Source of the DNA: Dipteronia dyeriana
Lineage: Eukaryota; Streptophyta; Magnoliopsida; Sapindales; Sapindaceae
Reading direction: 5' to 3'
NCBI GenBank assembly: GCA_032871835.1
Contig: CM065298.1
Location: forward strand, 14,823,096 to 14,887,095
Length of the DNA stretch: 64,000 nt
This document shows positions 11,873 through 23,411 of this stretch, piece after piece (the stretch's first letter is position 1; each line of letters starts with the position of its first letter). Both the position numbers and the translations under genes were made by a program. The notes under the pieces are model-generated. The model did no database searches and was not told where the DNA came from. It saw only the letters and a program-made list of their open reading frames with translations.

Positions 11873-14515
11873 ATGTTTCACAATTTAGGGAAGCCAAAAT
11901 TTTACAAACAAAGGTACTTTAACAAAACCCAAATGGTCTTTTAATCTTTTATTGTGTTTGTTTCATCTTCTCTGTTTCTGGGTAAGTTTTTTTACTCTGT
12001 TTTTTTTTTTGTTGTTGTTGTGATATGTAGCAAAACATTGTTGAAAATTTTAAAGACGAGACTTGATACTATAAAGAAGAAGAAGAATGCTGTGTTGAAA
12101 TTCATGAAGAACGATGTTGCTGATCTTCTCAGAAACAACCTTGACATAAATGCATATGGCAGGGTAAGCTTGTTTATTTTATTTTTTAATCTTTCTATTT
12201 TGGCCTAATTTGGGTTTTATTTTTCTTGGTTTCTTGGTTTCTTGGTGCTTGTATCCAAACTTAAATTAAAAGTCAATAATAAACAATGGTTTTTGGTTAA
12301 TCTTTATTGTTTTTGATCATGCGTGGCCTGGATTTTTTTTTTCTTTTTTTCAGTTTTTGTTTAATTGTATTGCTTCTTGAGTTTCTGTTGTTTGTTCTTC
12401 TCTATTGATTTAGCTTCTTCCCCACGAAATCACTTTTGGATAAAACTGCTTTTTGCAAAAGCAATTGATATGTGTGTTTTCACTTTTCAAAGCACTTCTG
12501 ATTCAAAATGATCTATAATATCCCAAGAAGCTAACTTTTTAATTTGCACCACAAATTAACATTTTTTTTTCCTTGTCATGGTATATTACAACTGTTATCC
12601 GATTCAATCTCAAATATTCACATGTTTTGTGTTGCCTCAAAACCCCACACGACCCGTACAATGAACCACAAATTTCATTCTATTTATAGGAGATTCATGA
12701 GCTGTATTTCTTGATTCGGTTAATGTCACACATTCTTGATGACAAAAATTGTTTTCTGCTAGAGTTTTTCGTGTCATGGAAGTTACAAATCTTTTGCTAG
12801 TACAACATTAGGGATGGTGCTTTGCTGTGTTGAGTTGTATTAACTTTCGGAGGTTGTATTGTATGTATTGTGTGTACATAAATCTTGATAAAAATTGACA
12901 TGAAATGTGTAAGCCTAATTGCCACATTATGGGATTCGTTAAAATCAGGCGTGAATCTAATGTTTTCGGTGCTTTAATGGAATCGAAAATATTTTCACAC
13001 ATATATGCACATGTACCCTCTATGTTGGAATACAAAAATCAGACTTATTGATTATTTTGGGTTGTTGAAACAGGCTGAAGGGTTTCTGGTAGAGCAGAAC
13101 ATATCAATCTGCTACGATATCATCGAGCAGTGTATCGGATGTATCTCAGGCCAGGTCTCGGTGATGGTAAAACAGAAGTATGTTTAGCTAGTTATCTTAC
13201 TTGATTTACTTTCGAATTCTTTTCCTTCGATATCTCTATATTAGGTTTGAAATGAATTCTACGTTGATTTGGTTCTTAACTCGCTTTATACTCTTTTTGT
13301 TTCCAGGGAGTGTCCTAATGAATGCAGAGAAGCTATACCAACTCTGATGTATGCTGCAGCAAGATTTGCCGATTTGCCAGAACTACGCGAACTCAGATCC
13401 TTGTTTACTGAGAAATATGGGAATTCTCTCGATTCCTATGTTATTAAGGAGGTGAGCCCGTAACGCCAATCCAATATGCTGAAGTGCTGAACTCTCTTCT
13501 GCTTTGGAACATCTTTGTTTTCAGTACTGACCTGAAAATTTTCTTATTTGTAGTTTGTTGAGAGGTTGAAAGCAATCCCTCCTACTAAGGAGATCAAGCT
13601 TCAGTTATTGCAAGACGTAGCGCGAGAATTCTCCATCGAATGGGATTCCAAGGCTTTGCAACAGAAATTGTACACACCACCACCACCGCCTGCTCAGGTA
13701 AGTCTTCCTCCCTCCAACCGAAAATTGAATACTCTTTTGATTTCCTTATGCTGAAACACTTGCAAATATGTATGGCCTTTCTGCAGCATAATCCTAAGCA
13801 TGATGAATCGAAACAGACGAAAAGACTAGAGGATGAATACAATGTACCTATTAGCAGTGAAGATGAAGTGGGTGCCAACTTCAGAAGAGATAGCACGAGC
13901 CAAGACAGCCGAAAAACTAGTTCAAGTTCAGTGGGAAGTGTTTCAGAAGATGAACCTGATAATAAGAAGCCCTTTTACTACAGATTTATCCCACCTCCTT
14001 ATGTCAGAAATAATAATCCTGCCCAAGAGAAAAGCACTTTTGATGAGCCTACAACCAATGCGGAGAAAAACAATCGCCAAGATCCCCCAGAAGAAGATAA
14101 AAAACCAAGATCAGTGAGGAGGAACAAGCCGAAACCACCTCCAGGCCAAGAAGTTATTGTCGATGAAGAAACAAAAGCAAAGCAGGCAAGACAGCACGCG
14201 CAGGCCTTGCTCGACAATAGTGGCGAGGAAAGTGATGAAGAGAAGAAAATGGACAATCTTTTGAGGCATTACAGCAAGAAAAAGGAACCACAAGAACCAA
14301 GCAGTACTGGAGGAGCACCAAGGCACAGAAGTGGAAAATCTGAGCTGCCTCTTCCCCCCGGAAGGACATCATCAGTTTCGACACAGATGACAGAGAAAAA
14401 CAAGCCCTTCCGAACCAAGTCGATGGAAGAGGATATCTTCAACCAGCATGTTCATCCAAAGTTGCCGGATTATGATGATTTGGCAGCCCGGATTGCGGCT
14501 CTAAAAGGCCAGTAA
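11873..14515 (+). CDS. IST1-like protein, regulator of Vps4 in the MVB/ESCRT pathway
   Basis: Six exons: 11873-11913, 12031-12163, 13074-13177, 13307-13451, 13554-13697 and 13787-14515. Phases agree at every junction and give 431 residues. The first ~175 residues form the helical IST1 domain (KTLLKILKTRLDTIKKKKNA, then AEGFLVEQNISICYDIIEQC, ECREAIPTLMYAAARFADLP and LQLLQDVAREFSIEWD). The remainder is low in complexity, charged and Pro/Ser-rich. The C-terminus DDLAARIAALKG fits a MIM1-type motif (LxxRxxxLK) for binding the Vps4 MIT domain. In the family, IST1 proteins act on endosomes with ESCRT-III to control Vps4 recruitment and sorting into multivesicular bodies. The start is the first ATG of the short exon that splices in phase onto the domain. 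Introns of 92-910 bp all use GT-AG. Confidence 0.88.
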
Positions 14516-15398
14516 ATGAAGAAGAGAAAGGCATATAATTAGGAGCTCTTATATGAAATACAACTACATATTTGTTCATTTTATAATTTTTTCACGTCTT
14601 CCATTGATTCATGTTAAAACATAAATACTTTGCACTGCATGATCTCTGTTATTACACACATTTATAAGAAAATGTGTCATGTATATAAGTGATTGTTATG
14701 ATTCTATTAAAAGTACTTTCAGATAATAAATTTAGTTTATAGATAATGAGTGAGTAGATTTTATATCAATTTGTTTATCAATGATTTATTTTCTTTAAAT
14801 TTTTCAAAACATGCTTAATTCACGATTAACCACATAATCGAATGATGTTAAAAGTTTTCAAAACCAAGCTCACCATGGCAAAAACATTATTCGTCACATA
14901 AATTCATTATGGAAATTTTGAACTTTTATCTTTCAAATCAAGAGTTTTGAATTTTATTTGTCAATTGTGGATATTAACTATCTAAAATTATTTTCTTTAT
15001 TAAACTCGGTAGTTCTATTAAAGCAATTTTATTAGCTTTTTAAACATTTTACTAATGACGGAAATTATGGTTATTTATTTCTTCAACAACCAAAATAAGA
15101 AAAAGATATATTTAGTTATCTAATAGTTTGGCACACAAAAAAAGTACTCTAAAAAGCTTTCTTTATATTTATATATTTTTGTATTTTTATTTTTTTAAAT
15201 CTTTCATTATATTAATTTTTATTTCAAATTGAAGAAATAAAATATTTCAATGCCATAAAACTATAAAAGCATCAAAATGAAACGCATAAATTTATCGCCG
15301 TTTTGAGTTCGTAATCTTTTCAAGAATTTGAATTAGGGTTGGCTCCTTTGACGATTTTACATCGGCAAATTGGGGCAGATAACCTGAAAATTAAAACG
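14516..15398. other. Intergenic interval between IST1-like and METTL22-like genes
   Basis: AT-rich spacer of 883 bp. It must hold the 3' end of the IST1-like transcript and the promoter of the next gene. I see no repeats of note and no clear TATA position. Confidence 0.5.
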
Positions 15399-18362
15399 AT
15401 GGACGGCGGAGATTCGATGGAGGAAGAGCAGGTGATGAGTGAGGTCCACATAGGATGTCCACCTCACTCCACCGGACCCCACATTTCCCGCTTCACCATC
15501 TCCCTTCCACCTGGTAATCATTTATTTTTTCTTAATTTTGTTTTAATTAATCAATCTTTAGTAATTAAAGAGTAAAAACAATTTTTTTTCGGGTGAGTAA
15601 TTCTGGTTTTAATTATTTAGAAGTTGAACCCAGCAGATACAATGAGCTATTCAAAGCTAAAGCAGCTGCTGTGCATGAGTTTGTGACCCTAGATGAAGAT
15701 GGTGATCTTGTTTTACCCAGACGTACAAGTAAGTTCTTGTATTGTTTGCAACATTTCAATTTCAGTAAAAAAATTGATCAATTGGGTTGTAATTTATGTT
15801 ATGGGAATTTAAGTTCACTTGTTTTTCTTGGTTATGTATACTTGTATGTGAATGATTTTATGTCAACCCAAATGGGTAATTATATTTTAGAACATTTGTT
15901 CTTTGAAGGGAAGACGGTGGAGATTGGTTTGAACTTGGTTGATTGTGTGATTAATGTAGCACATTTTAGTTGCATGTTGGAACACTTGTTGTTTTATAAT
16001 GTGCCAAAGTGCTCGACGTCTTACCTGTTGAGAAGAGTGTAGATTGCAAGTCAGAGAAGGTTTTTGCTTTGAGTAATTTTGTTGTAGGACGATGAAAGAG
16101 GAGTATAATTAGTAGTCTTTTATGGCGGATTACGAATGTTAATGTGAATATGCATGTGCAAATGGGTTGGTTTTGGAATCACCAATTTATGGAAACTCAG
16201 TTTTCTATAGCTCTGTGGAGTAATGGCAGAAGAGGCGGCTAGAAGAGTTTGAGATGGGTTCTTTGATCTTTTGTTGGGCATGTGTTTTCTATAAACAATG
16301 AGAATTATCATTTTGGTAAATCGTGCAGAACACTCTACTCAGTGTTTTATTGTGACTATCCGGCACAATATTACATCATCGATTCCAAGCGTTGGTTTGC
16401 AGGTGATAATGACTGGTTTATTATGATGTATCGGTTCACTGTTTGTGTCACTTGCTCAACCAATTCTAATGTCATTTGCCCTTTCAGGTATGGAAAGCAG
16501 AATTAGTGTTATCTGATTTTGTGATGCATAAGATGTGCACTTCTTCTGAATTCAATGGGATTGTTTCATTAGAACTTGGTGCTGGAACAGGTAATTTGAT
16601 TATTGATCTAATGCTGTCATGCATTATGCTACTTTTTGTGGATTTCGTTTTATATTCTAAAACCTTTGCTATAGGTGACTTTGCCTCACATAGTCACATG
16701 AACCTTCAAAAAGTCCAGGCTCCCGTATAGAAAATCTAGATTCTTCTGCTTGTATTGGACAATGGTTTAGTTAAGCATTCATTATGAAGAGATACATGGA
16801 TATGCTTAGCTACCATTTCATTTGAGCATCAAATTTTATTCTTGGGTCCTAAAACATTTTGAACATTTATGTGCATTGTGATAACAGGTATGGGACGGCA
16901 GGTAAGGAAGAAAATCATTTTTGACCCTAGCTTTACTCTATTTCTTCCAGCAATAGAAATTCATCCGATATCTGTGTAGATTCTATAATTTCCTTGCTTG
17001 ATCTTCCTCTCTGAAAAACTATTCGATCATGTATAAACTGGATTTTGTTGTGCTTCTTTACCAGGGCTAGTTGGTATATTGCTGGGACATGTTGCTCAGA
17101 AAGTGTTTCTAACTGGTATGGCATGATTGCAATTGTATGGTAAACTTTGTTGCTTAATCCTCATTCTTTTATTAATTTATGTTAGAAAGATTGGGTCAAC
17201 TAGATGTTTTGGCAGAAATAGTCCGCTTCCGTTGCCTTATTGTTTAAAATTTTGTGTTTATTTTTCAAGACTATATGTCATCATTAATTTCCCATTCTGT
17301 ATACAATAAATGAATTTCTGATTTTTCCTTTAAATTATATTTATATTCATTTTTTGAGCCTTCGCAAAACAAGCCTTAACTTTGAATTCTTGGCAGACCG
17401 TGGCAATGAAATCCTTGACAACTGTGCACAGAACATTCACCTTAATTGTGGAGTTCTCCAATGTCAAGGTGCAGTTCATGTACGTGAACTCAATTGGGTG
17501 AAACCCTGGCCTCCTGACATATTCTCGGGCAATTCTGTATCTCAAACAAGGTGATATATATGATTTATTTAAGAGACTGGTTCCACAAGCCAACAAATAT
17601 TATGATATCTAACATTATTTTCTCTTCTTAGACTTCTTTTTTGATTCTAATGTATTTGAAGTTGAACATCAAATAAATGGAAACATAAGACACTCTGTTT
17701 GATGGCGACATCCAGGCATTCTTGGACCTCATCAGAAATAGAAGAAGTCCAAAGAGCTTCACTGCTTGTAGCTGCTGATGTAATTTACAGCGATGATCTG
17801 ACTGATGCTTTTTTCTGTATATTAGAGAGATTAATGTCACTAGGCTCGGAAAAGGTACTGACCAGTGCGGTAGGACACATTCTGCACTCACTTTGTGCTT
17901 TGAATACACATGATTGTCTGCAAATTTAATGGTCTATTTAAATAAGAATTCCTCAAAGCTCCTTGTGTAGCGATAAAATAACCAACAGTTGCAAAACTCC
18001 CATTTTCAGGTACTATATTTGGCACTGGAAAAGCGTTACAACTTTAGTCTCAATGACCTTGATGTTGTGGCAAATGGTTATTCGCATTTCAGAAGCTATA
18101 TGAGAGAGGAAGGAGGCAAGTATTACTGAACTATATGCTCTCATTGCCATAAGTTTTCCTCTGTCACGCTTTTCACGCTTTTAGCTAACGATGTGGCTAT
18201 GTGATGGGTGATGCAGAACGTGAGAGCCTTGAAGACGGACACTTGCCTTGTTTTGTCGGTAAATGCATTGATCTTAACGGAATTCCTCAATATGTAAGAG
18301 ATTATGATAGAGGAAGCGATGTTGAGCTTTGGCAGATTAAGTACAGTAAAAGAAAATCTTGA
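15399..18362 (+). CDS. METTL22-like protein methyltransferase
   Basis: Nine exons: 15399-15513, 15621-15728, 16329-16402, 16488-16590, 17065-17115, 17397-17550, 17716-17854, 18010-18115 and 18217-18362. All phases agree and give 331 residues. The N-terminus has DEDGDLVLPRR and RHNITSSIPSVGLQ. The seven-beta-strand methyltransferase fold starts with VWKAELVLSDFV and the SAM-binding motif LELGAGTGLVGILLG (about residues 126-140). It continues with TDRGNEILDNCAQNI and the VAADVIYSDD motif (about 220-229), and ends with EIPQYVRDYD-like and DVELWQIKY segments. Family VIII protein methyltransferases of the METTL21/METTL22 type methylate lysines. The human METTL22 substrate is KIN17; the plant substrate is not known from this sequence. 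Intron 8 has a GC donor (18116-18117). The GT alternative two bases on leads to an immediate stop, so GC-AG is strongly preferred. Confidence 0.87.
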
Positions 18363-19072
18363 TGTGGCGGAGACTCATGTGACAGAAAAACGAAAGTAAA
18401 ATACTGAACTTCCACATATCTAGTGATTCCATTACAGTGAGATTGAAATTGCCAAAAACTTCTGCCTGAGTCTCAGATTTATCTGTTCTTCCGATGAAAT
18501 TGTATTGTAGAAGTCCATATTGCTTGGTACCAAAGATTTGTGTGATCTAGGATTAGAGCTCTTTATATCATATGATACATTTGATCCTTTGAGATTGAGT
18601 CAGTTCTCTCTCTAATCTTCTATTACTTTTTAGTAATTTGCTTGATGTATCAAATTGTTATCCTTTGTGCATGCCGGGGGACAATTATGACAACAAAAAC
18701 TTGATTATTGTAGTTTTCGCTTATATACAATTCCTATTCATGAATTACAAAAACAAAACAAAAAATACTGGCAGTATGACACGGATACCAAGGGTAGAGC
18801 TAGAAATTTTAATTTGGAGAGCCTATATAAAAAACAATTTTTTAAAGGAACCTAAGGAGTTACCGATACGCTTATTGCGGGTTAGAGTCGAACTCTAACC
18901 GGGGCGTGTCAGTAAACATATCAACTACGTTAACTCGTTTAATAAACATATCGTTTCCTGGTTTAGTTTATAGGGTCATAAGGTCATATGGTCAGAGGCT
19001 GATAGTGATACGATTAATAGGGATAAGTATGTAATTTTATTGTTGTAAATTTCACATTGGCTTATAAATTAA
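18363..19072. other. 3' flank of METTL22-like gene
   Basis: Contains the likely 3' UTR. Further on there is a transposon-like scrap ending in a short hairpin at 18880-18900, with 9-bp arms GGTTAGAGT and ACTCTAACC. The ORF at 18638-18898 overlaps this scrap and is not supported as a gene. Confidence 0.45.
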
Positions 19073-19728
19073 CGAGAGAATTGTATAAACATCTTCGAGG
19101 TTTGATAAAATTGTACGATTATGGTATTTTTGGTCATATACACACAAACTTCCCTCGACATTTGAAAATTGTTGTATAAACATCCCCTACTATTAGATGG
19201 ATCCATTAGTCAATGGTCAAAAGTGTAAAAAATCTCAAATACCATTCATTTTTATTTAAAAAAATTAAAAAAAATTAAAAAATAAGATAAAAAATATTAA
19301 AAATATATTTTAGAAAACATAAATATATTTTAAATCTAAAACCAGAAAAAATAAATTCATCATCAGAAATTAAAAAATATATAGTTTTTTTAAAAAACTA
19401 TTAATAATTAAATTTTAAATTTTAAATTTATTTAAAATTATTGGGGATTGCATAAACTATATTTTTTTAAAGATGAAATTTTTTCCAGGTTTTAAATTTA
19501 AGATACATTCACGTTTTCTAAAAGATTTTTTAATATTTTTTATCTTATTTTAATATAGGGTATTTTAGACTTTTTACACGTTTGACCATTGACTAACGAA
19601 TCCATCTAACGGTAGGGGATGTTTGTACAATATTTTTCAAATATTGAAGGAAGTTTGTGTGTATATGGCCAAAACTGGCATATCCGTGCAATTTTATCAA
19701 AATTTAGGGATGTTTGTGCAATTCTCCC
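19073..19728. mobile_element. Tourist-like (PIF/Harbinger) MITE with long inverted repeats
   Basis: The left end CGAGAGAATTGTATAAAC and the right end read on minus, GGGAGAATTGCACAAAC, start inverted repeats of roughly 190 bp. Both arms include ATACACACAAACTTCC, then ACATCCCCTA and TAGTCAATGGTCAAA. The flanking 3-bp TAA at 19070-19072 and 19729-19731 fits the PIF/Harbinger target duplication. The 656-bp element has an AT-rich centre and no coding capacity. It ends about 260 bp upstream of the DUF1764 start codon. A fragment of the same family is at 53819-53844. Confidence 0.82.
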
Positions 19729-19854
19729 TAAATTAAAACTAGAAACCCTAAGTCCCTAACCCACTTTTTCTCACCTTCACGACTATTCTATCAGCCGTTT
19801 CTCAACCTCCTTTGCCATTCCTCTCCATCACCCATCAGCCGCCACTGCTCATCT

Positions 19855-19927
19855 TATCGCCATCGCCATCGCCATCGCCATCGCTCCACTCCGTACATCG
19901 GCTGTTGCTGCTGCTGCTGCTGCTTCC
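19855..19927 (+). repeat. Trinucleotide/hexanucleotide repeats in the DUF1764 5' leader
   Basis: CGCCAT is repeated about five times (19857-19882), followed by a GCTGTT/GCT run (19905-19925). Both lie 60-135 bp before the start codon, so they probably fall in the 5' UTR. Confidence 0.7.
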
Positions 19928-19989
19928 CTTTTTTTCTTTTATATTTCCTTGAAACAAGCAATTGGTTGTGCGTCTTAAAGCTCGATTCA

Positions 19990-20388
19990 ATGCCTAAAAA
20001 TACTAGTTCTTCAAAGAAACCTGCAAAAACTCAAGAAACCCATCTCGTGGGAGATGCAAAACCCTCTTTGAAGCGAAAGAAATCGAGTAATGAGATTGAT
20101 GAAATCTTTTCCAGTAAAAAGAGGAAGAATCCTGAAGGAAAAAAGAAGACCCACCACAACAAGTCCAATAAAGATGACACTGTGACTGTGGAACAACAAC
20201 CAAAATTGAAGAATAAGAAAAGTAAACGAGCTAACGACGGTGATTTTGCCGACGACCGTCCTCCTGCTCGGCCAAGAAAGAGATCTGAGGATGGACTTAA
20301 TGTCTACACTGAAGAGGAATTAGGTATCAATAAGGCTGATGCTGGAAAAACCCCACTTTGTCCTTTTGATTGTTCTTGTTGCTTTTAA
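19990..20388 (+). CDS. DUF1764 family small basic protein
   Basis: Single exon, 132 residues from the ATG at 19990 (MPKNTSSSKKPAKTQ). It is very rich in Lys, Ser and Arg, with basic clusters SLKRKKSSNEIDEIFSSKKR and KNKKSKR that resemble nuclear localisation signals. The conserved DUF1764 C-terminal part is present and complete: RPRKRSEDGLNVYTEEELGI, then TPLCPFDCSCCF at the stop. The family is conserved in eukaryotes and has no established biochemical function. The frame is open 24 bases further upstream but without another ATG, so 19990 is the first Met codon. A Tourist-like MITE lies directly upstream. Confidence 0.86.
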   Translation: MPKNTSSSKKPAKTQETHLVGDAKPSLKRKKSSNEIDEIFSSKKRKNPEGKKKTHHNKSNKDDTVTVEQQPKLKNKKSKRANDGDFADDRPPARPRKRSEDGLNVYTEEELGINKADAGKTPLCPFDCSCCF

Positions 20389-21022
20389 TTCTTCTTTATG
20401 TTTTTGTTTTTCACTTTTAAAATTTTGGCTGTTTTATGATTGTATGAATTTGATGAATTTGATGGATTTGATCGAATGCAAGTGTTGTCGGTGGATCTGT
20501 TACTGAAATTATGAGTGTTGGTTCATTGAAACAAGTTTGTGATTCAAACTAGTGAGTGGTGAGTCGAGAGGCATGCTCTAGTAAATTACTCTCTTTGTGG
20601 CAATATGGGTAATGACACCAACACAACTATTTGTGACAATTTTGGGTGGACGTTGTCATTAACGTGACAATGATAGCGTCAAATAGAAGTATAGCTTTTG
20701 CTTTCGGGGTTGTATCTTTCGGTTCTGAAGTAAAAAAAATGATATGGGTTTTAAAATATATTTTAATGTTCTCGAGACGGTTTCACTGTCTATGAGTTAG
20801 ACCGTCCCAAATATTCCATAATTATTAACAAAACGAATATAATTATTACGAGTTAGTAATTGAATGTATCAACCCTATTATGTGGTTATACATTTAGTAT
20901 GTGTTTAGTACGAACTTTTATAAATATCAAAAGTGATTTTTCAATGTTGGAAGCTATTTTGAAAGTTTTTTAACTGTTTGTCAAAATTCAAAACAGTTTT
21001 TTAAAGATGAATTGTCTCTATT
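20389..21022. other. 3' flank of DUF1764 gene
   Basis: T-rich likely 3' UTR, then AT-rich spacer with no supported gene. Confidence 0.45.
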
Positions 21023-21267
21023 TGTAACGTCCCAAATTCGAGATCCAAAGGATCGGGATGATACGAAACTTAAATCTTATAAAAACCTTAATTTATAAAT
21101 CTTCGCAATAAGAATCAACAACAATATATCCACAAAATATAATACTCAAACCTAATATAATACTCAAACCTAACACTTGACAAAATTTTATCCTCGAAAT
21201 TTGTGTATACCTCGACATTCAAACTAGAATAAATACCAAATCATAACCTAATCTCTAGGATCGATAT

Positions 21268-21279
21268 GCTTTGATACCA
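21268..21279 (-). other. Putative tRNA-Met primer-binding site
   Basis: On minus, TGGTATCAAAGC lies 3 bases after the LTR end. It differs at one position from the TGGTATCAGAGC primer site common in plant LTR elements. Confidence 0.65.
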
Positions 21280-21836
21280 ATTTGTAACACCCCAAATCCG
21301 GGACCCAACGAACCGGGATGATATGAAACTCAAACCTTACAAAAACCTTAATTTATAAATCTTCGCAATAAGAATCAACAACAATATATCCAAAAAATAC
21401 AATACTCAAACCTAATACCATTCATTTAATTGAAATCTCCAAATTCTAAAGTAATTACAACATTAAATTAATTGATTCCTTACAACACCCAAACAAGAAA
21501 TTAAATCCTCCGGCAATACATGTCTTCCATATGCTAATGAAAACTTCATCCATTCTAAATGCAAGAACTTAATCTGCAAAAATGTGGTGACGAGGAGTGA
21601 GCTGTCAACTCAGTAAATAAATTCATACAAAACATGTAAAATAAAATAGTCTTCATAAAGTCCTTACGTTCAAAACCTTGCTCATAATTTTTTCATAAAA
21701 CAGTATGAATAATATGAAATCAAAAGATCATTTAATAGCAATGATTTAAATCATTGTAATTTTTACGGAAGTAAACAATAAGGAATAATCACTTTTTAAA
21801 GCAGAAAACATAAAGCTCATGTCTCATAGTGTCACA

Positions 21837-22011
21837 AATTCCGAATAGTGTCACCCGTAGCCCGATGACTCAGTCCAAATGATTCCGATTAGTGTCACTC
21901 GTAGTCCGGTGACCCCGCCTAAATGATTCTGATTAGTGTCACATGTAGCCCAGTGACCCGGCCTAAATGATTCCAATAGTGTTATCCGTAGCCTGGTGAT
22001 CCGGCCCAAAT
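21837..22011 (+). repeat. Tandem repeat inside the LTR, about 4 copies of 44 bp
   Basis: Units contain ATTCCGATTAGTGTCAC, then CGTAGCCCGGTGACCCGGCC and TAAAT. AGTGT recurs near 21847, 21891, 21934 and 21977, giving a period of about 44 bp. Confidence 0.85.
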
Positions 22012-22460
22012 AATTCAGATATCACAATCAATGAGCCAAAGTAGAAACATTTATTCTCTTCGCATATTAAAACATAAATTTTAAAATCAGAATATCAACT
22101 AATAAATTTATAGTATCTTTTAAACATTTAGAAACAATATATCAAAACGTTTCAAATACTTTTAATACCACTCGAAGCTATAAATCATATTTATAACAAA
22201 ATGAACACTTGGAAAAACTATACACACTAACTAATCATTTCAAAACATATGTTAATATTTCAAAAACTCTTTAAATATGCAATATATAAATATTTAACAA
22301 GTCATGTATGAGTTTACTTACCTCGAACCCTTACGAATCCACTCTATTTCTAGAGGCTCAAGAATTGCTCAAACCTCATTGTCGAAGCTTACAAACCGAT
22401 CTTCCTTTATATCTAGGGCAAACGGTGATCTATTCACTTAATCCCCATTTTTTTTATAAC

Positions 22461-22464
<4 letters not shown>

Positions 22465-22554
<90 letters not shown>
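22465..22554 (+). repeat. Compound microsatellite (AT)n(AG)n
   Basis: About 18 AT units run directly into about 27 AG units, inside the LTR. The ORF across it is spurious. Confidence 0.95.
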
Positions 22555-22556
<2 letters not shown>

Positions 22557-23034
22557 CAACAAGTTTATAACCCTAAACAATTAAATAGGAAACGAATAAA
22601 ATCTTTAATTCCAAGTCAACTTCTTATAATTATTTTTAATTGCCTTTAATATTTCCATAGACTTTTATTTTTTAAAAAAAAATATAAAGGCAATTTTCGG
22701 GTATTACACTGTTACTCTTTTATAAAAGTTATTTTATGTTTAATTGGAGTAGCATAAAATTTAGGTTTTTCCAAAAAGCCTTTTTTTAGCTTTTTTTTTT
22801 ATAAAAAAAACATATGAATTGTCTCAACTATCTTTTATAAATTTTAGATATTTCACCATATAACTCCTTCATTATAAATACATTGTCAACATCTTTTTTG
22901 TAATTCACATAACCAAAAGCTATTTTTAAAAATACATTATCAACAATTTTTTTTTGTAATTTATACAACCAAAAGCTTTTTTATTAAAAGTTCTACTCAT
23001 TAAAAGCTCTATTATATAAAGATCTACTTTAACT

Positions 23035-23411
23035 GCCCGTTTGGAAGAGCTTGTCTACTGGTTAAAAGAGCTTTTTTAATTAAAAAAAAAAACTCTTTTA
23101 AGAAAAAATTGTGTTGTTTGGTTGTCACTCAGTAGAGCTTTTAGATGATTAAAAAAAATATTTTACGTCTACTTGGAGAAACTCAAATTTTAGGCTTTTC
23201 CAAGTAGATCTTTTTGAGTTTTTTTAATAACATTAAAAAGTTTAATATAACCCTATCATTTAAAATAATTTTTGAATATTTTAATAATCTTACCATTTTA
23301 AAAAACTTTTTTTAATTGACAACCAAGTGACCAACATCTTCCTATTAAAAGCTTTACTTGTAAAATGTCTACTTTAAAAGATCTACTTGAAGAAACTTTT
23401 CCGAACAGAGC
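23035..23411. mobile_element. Possible hAT-type MITE
   Basis: The left end GCCCGTTTGGAAGAGCTT and the right end on minus, GCTCTGTTCGGAAAAGTTT, are imperfect inverted repeats, and the interior is AT-rich. No clear target duplication was found. Confidence 0.35.

Larger units (their letters stand above)
21023..22708 (-). mobile_element. LTR-retrotransposon remnant, one LTR plus PBS and truncated second LTR
   Basis: On the minus strand the structure reads as a full LTR (22708 down to 21283, starting TGTAATACCCG and ending GGGTGTTACA), then 3 bases, then a tRNA-Met-type primer-binding site (21279-21268). A short internal stub follows, then a truncated second LTR end (about 21155-21023) that repeats the last ~130 bp of the first LTR. 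The flanks CTATT (21018-21022) and CTGTT (22709-22713) look like a 5-bp target duplication with one mismatch. No gag or pol is left. The LTR itself contains a 44-bp tandem repeat and a compound microsatellite. Confidence 0.72.

Noticed and set aside
13640..13786. Continuous 291-codon ORF as one exon starting at 13640
   Set aside because: The correct frame for the IST1 domain at 13554-13697 differs. A good GTAAGT donor and CTGCAG acceptor remove 13698-13786, and the total frame then closes.
16896..16903. A tiny extra exon in METTL22 intron 4 (ACAG|GTATGGGACGGCAG|GTAAGG)
   Set aside because: Direct joining of exons 4 and 5 gives the expected LELGAGTGLVGIL motif in phase, so no insert is needed.
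18880..18900. Hairpin GGTTAGAGT...ACTCTAACC as a tRNA arm
   Set aside because: No cloverleaf can be built around it.
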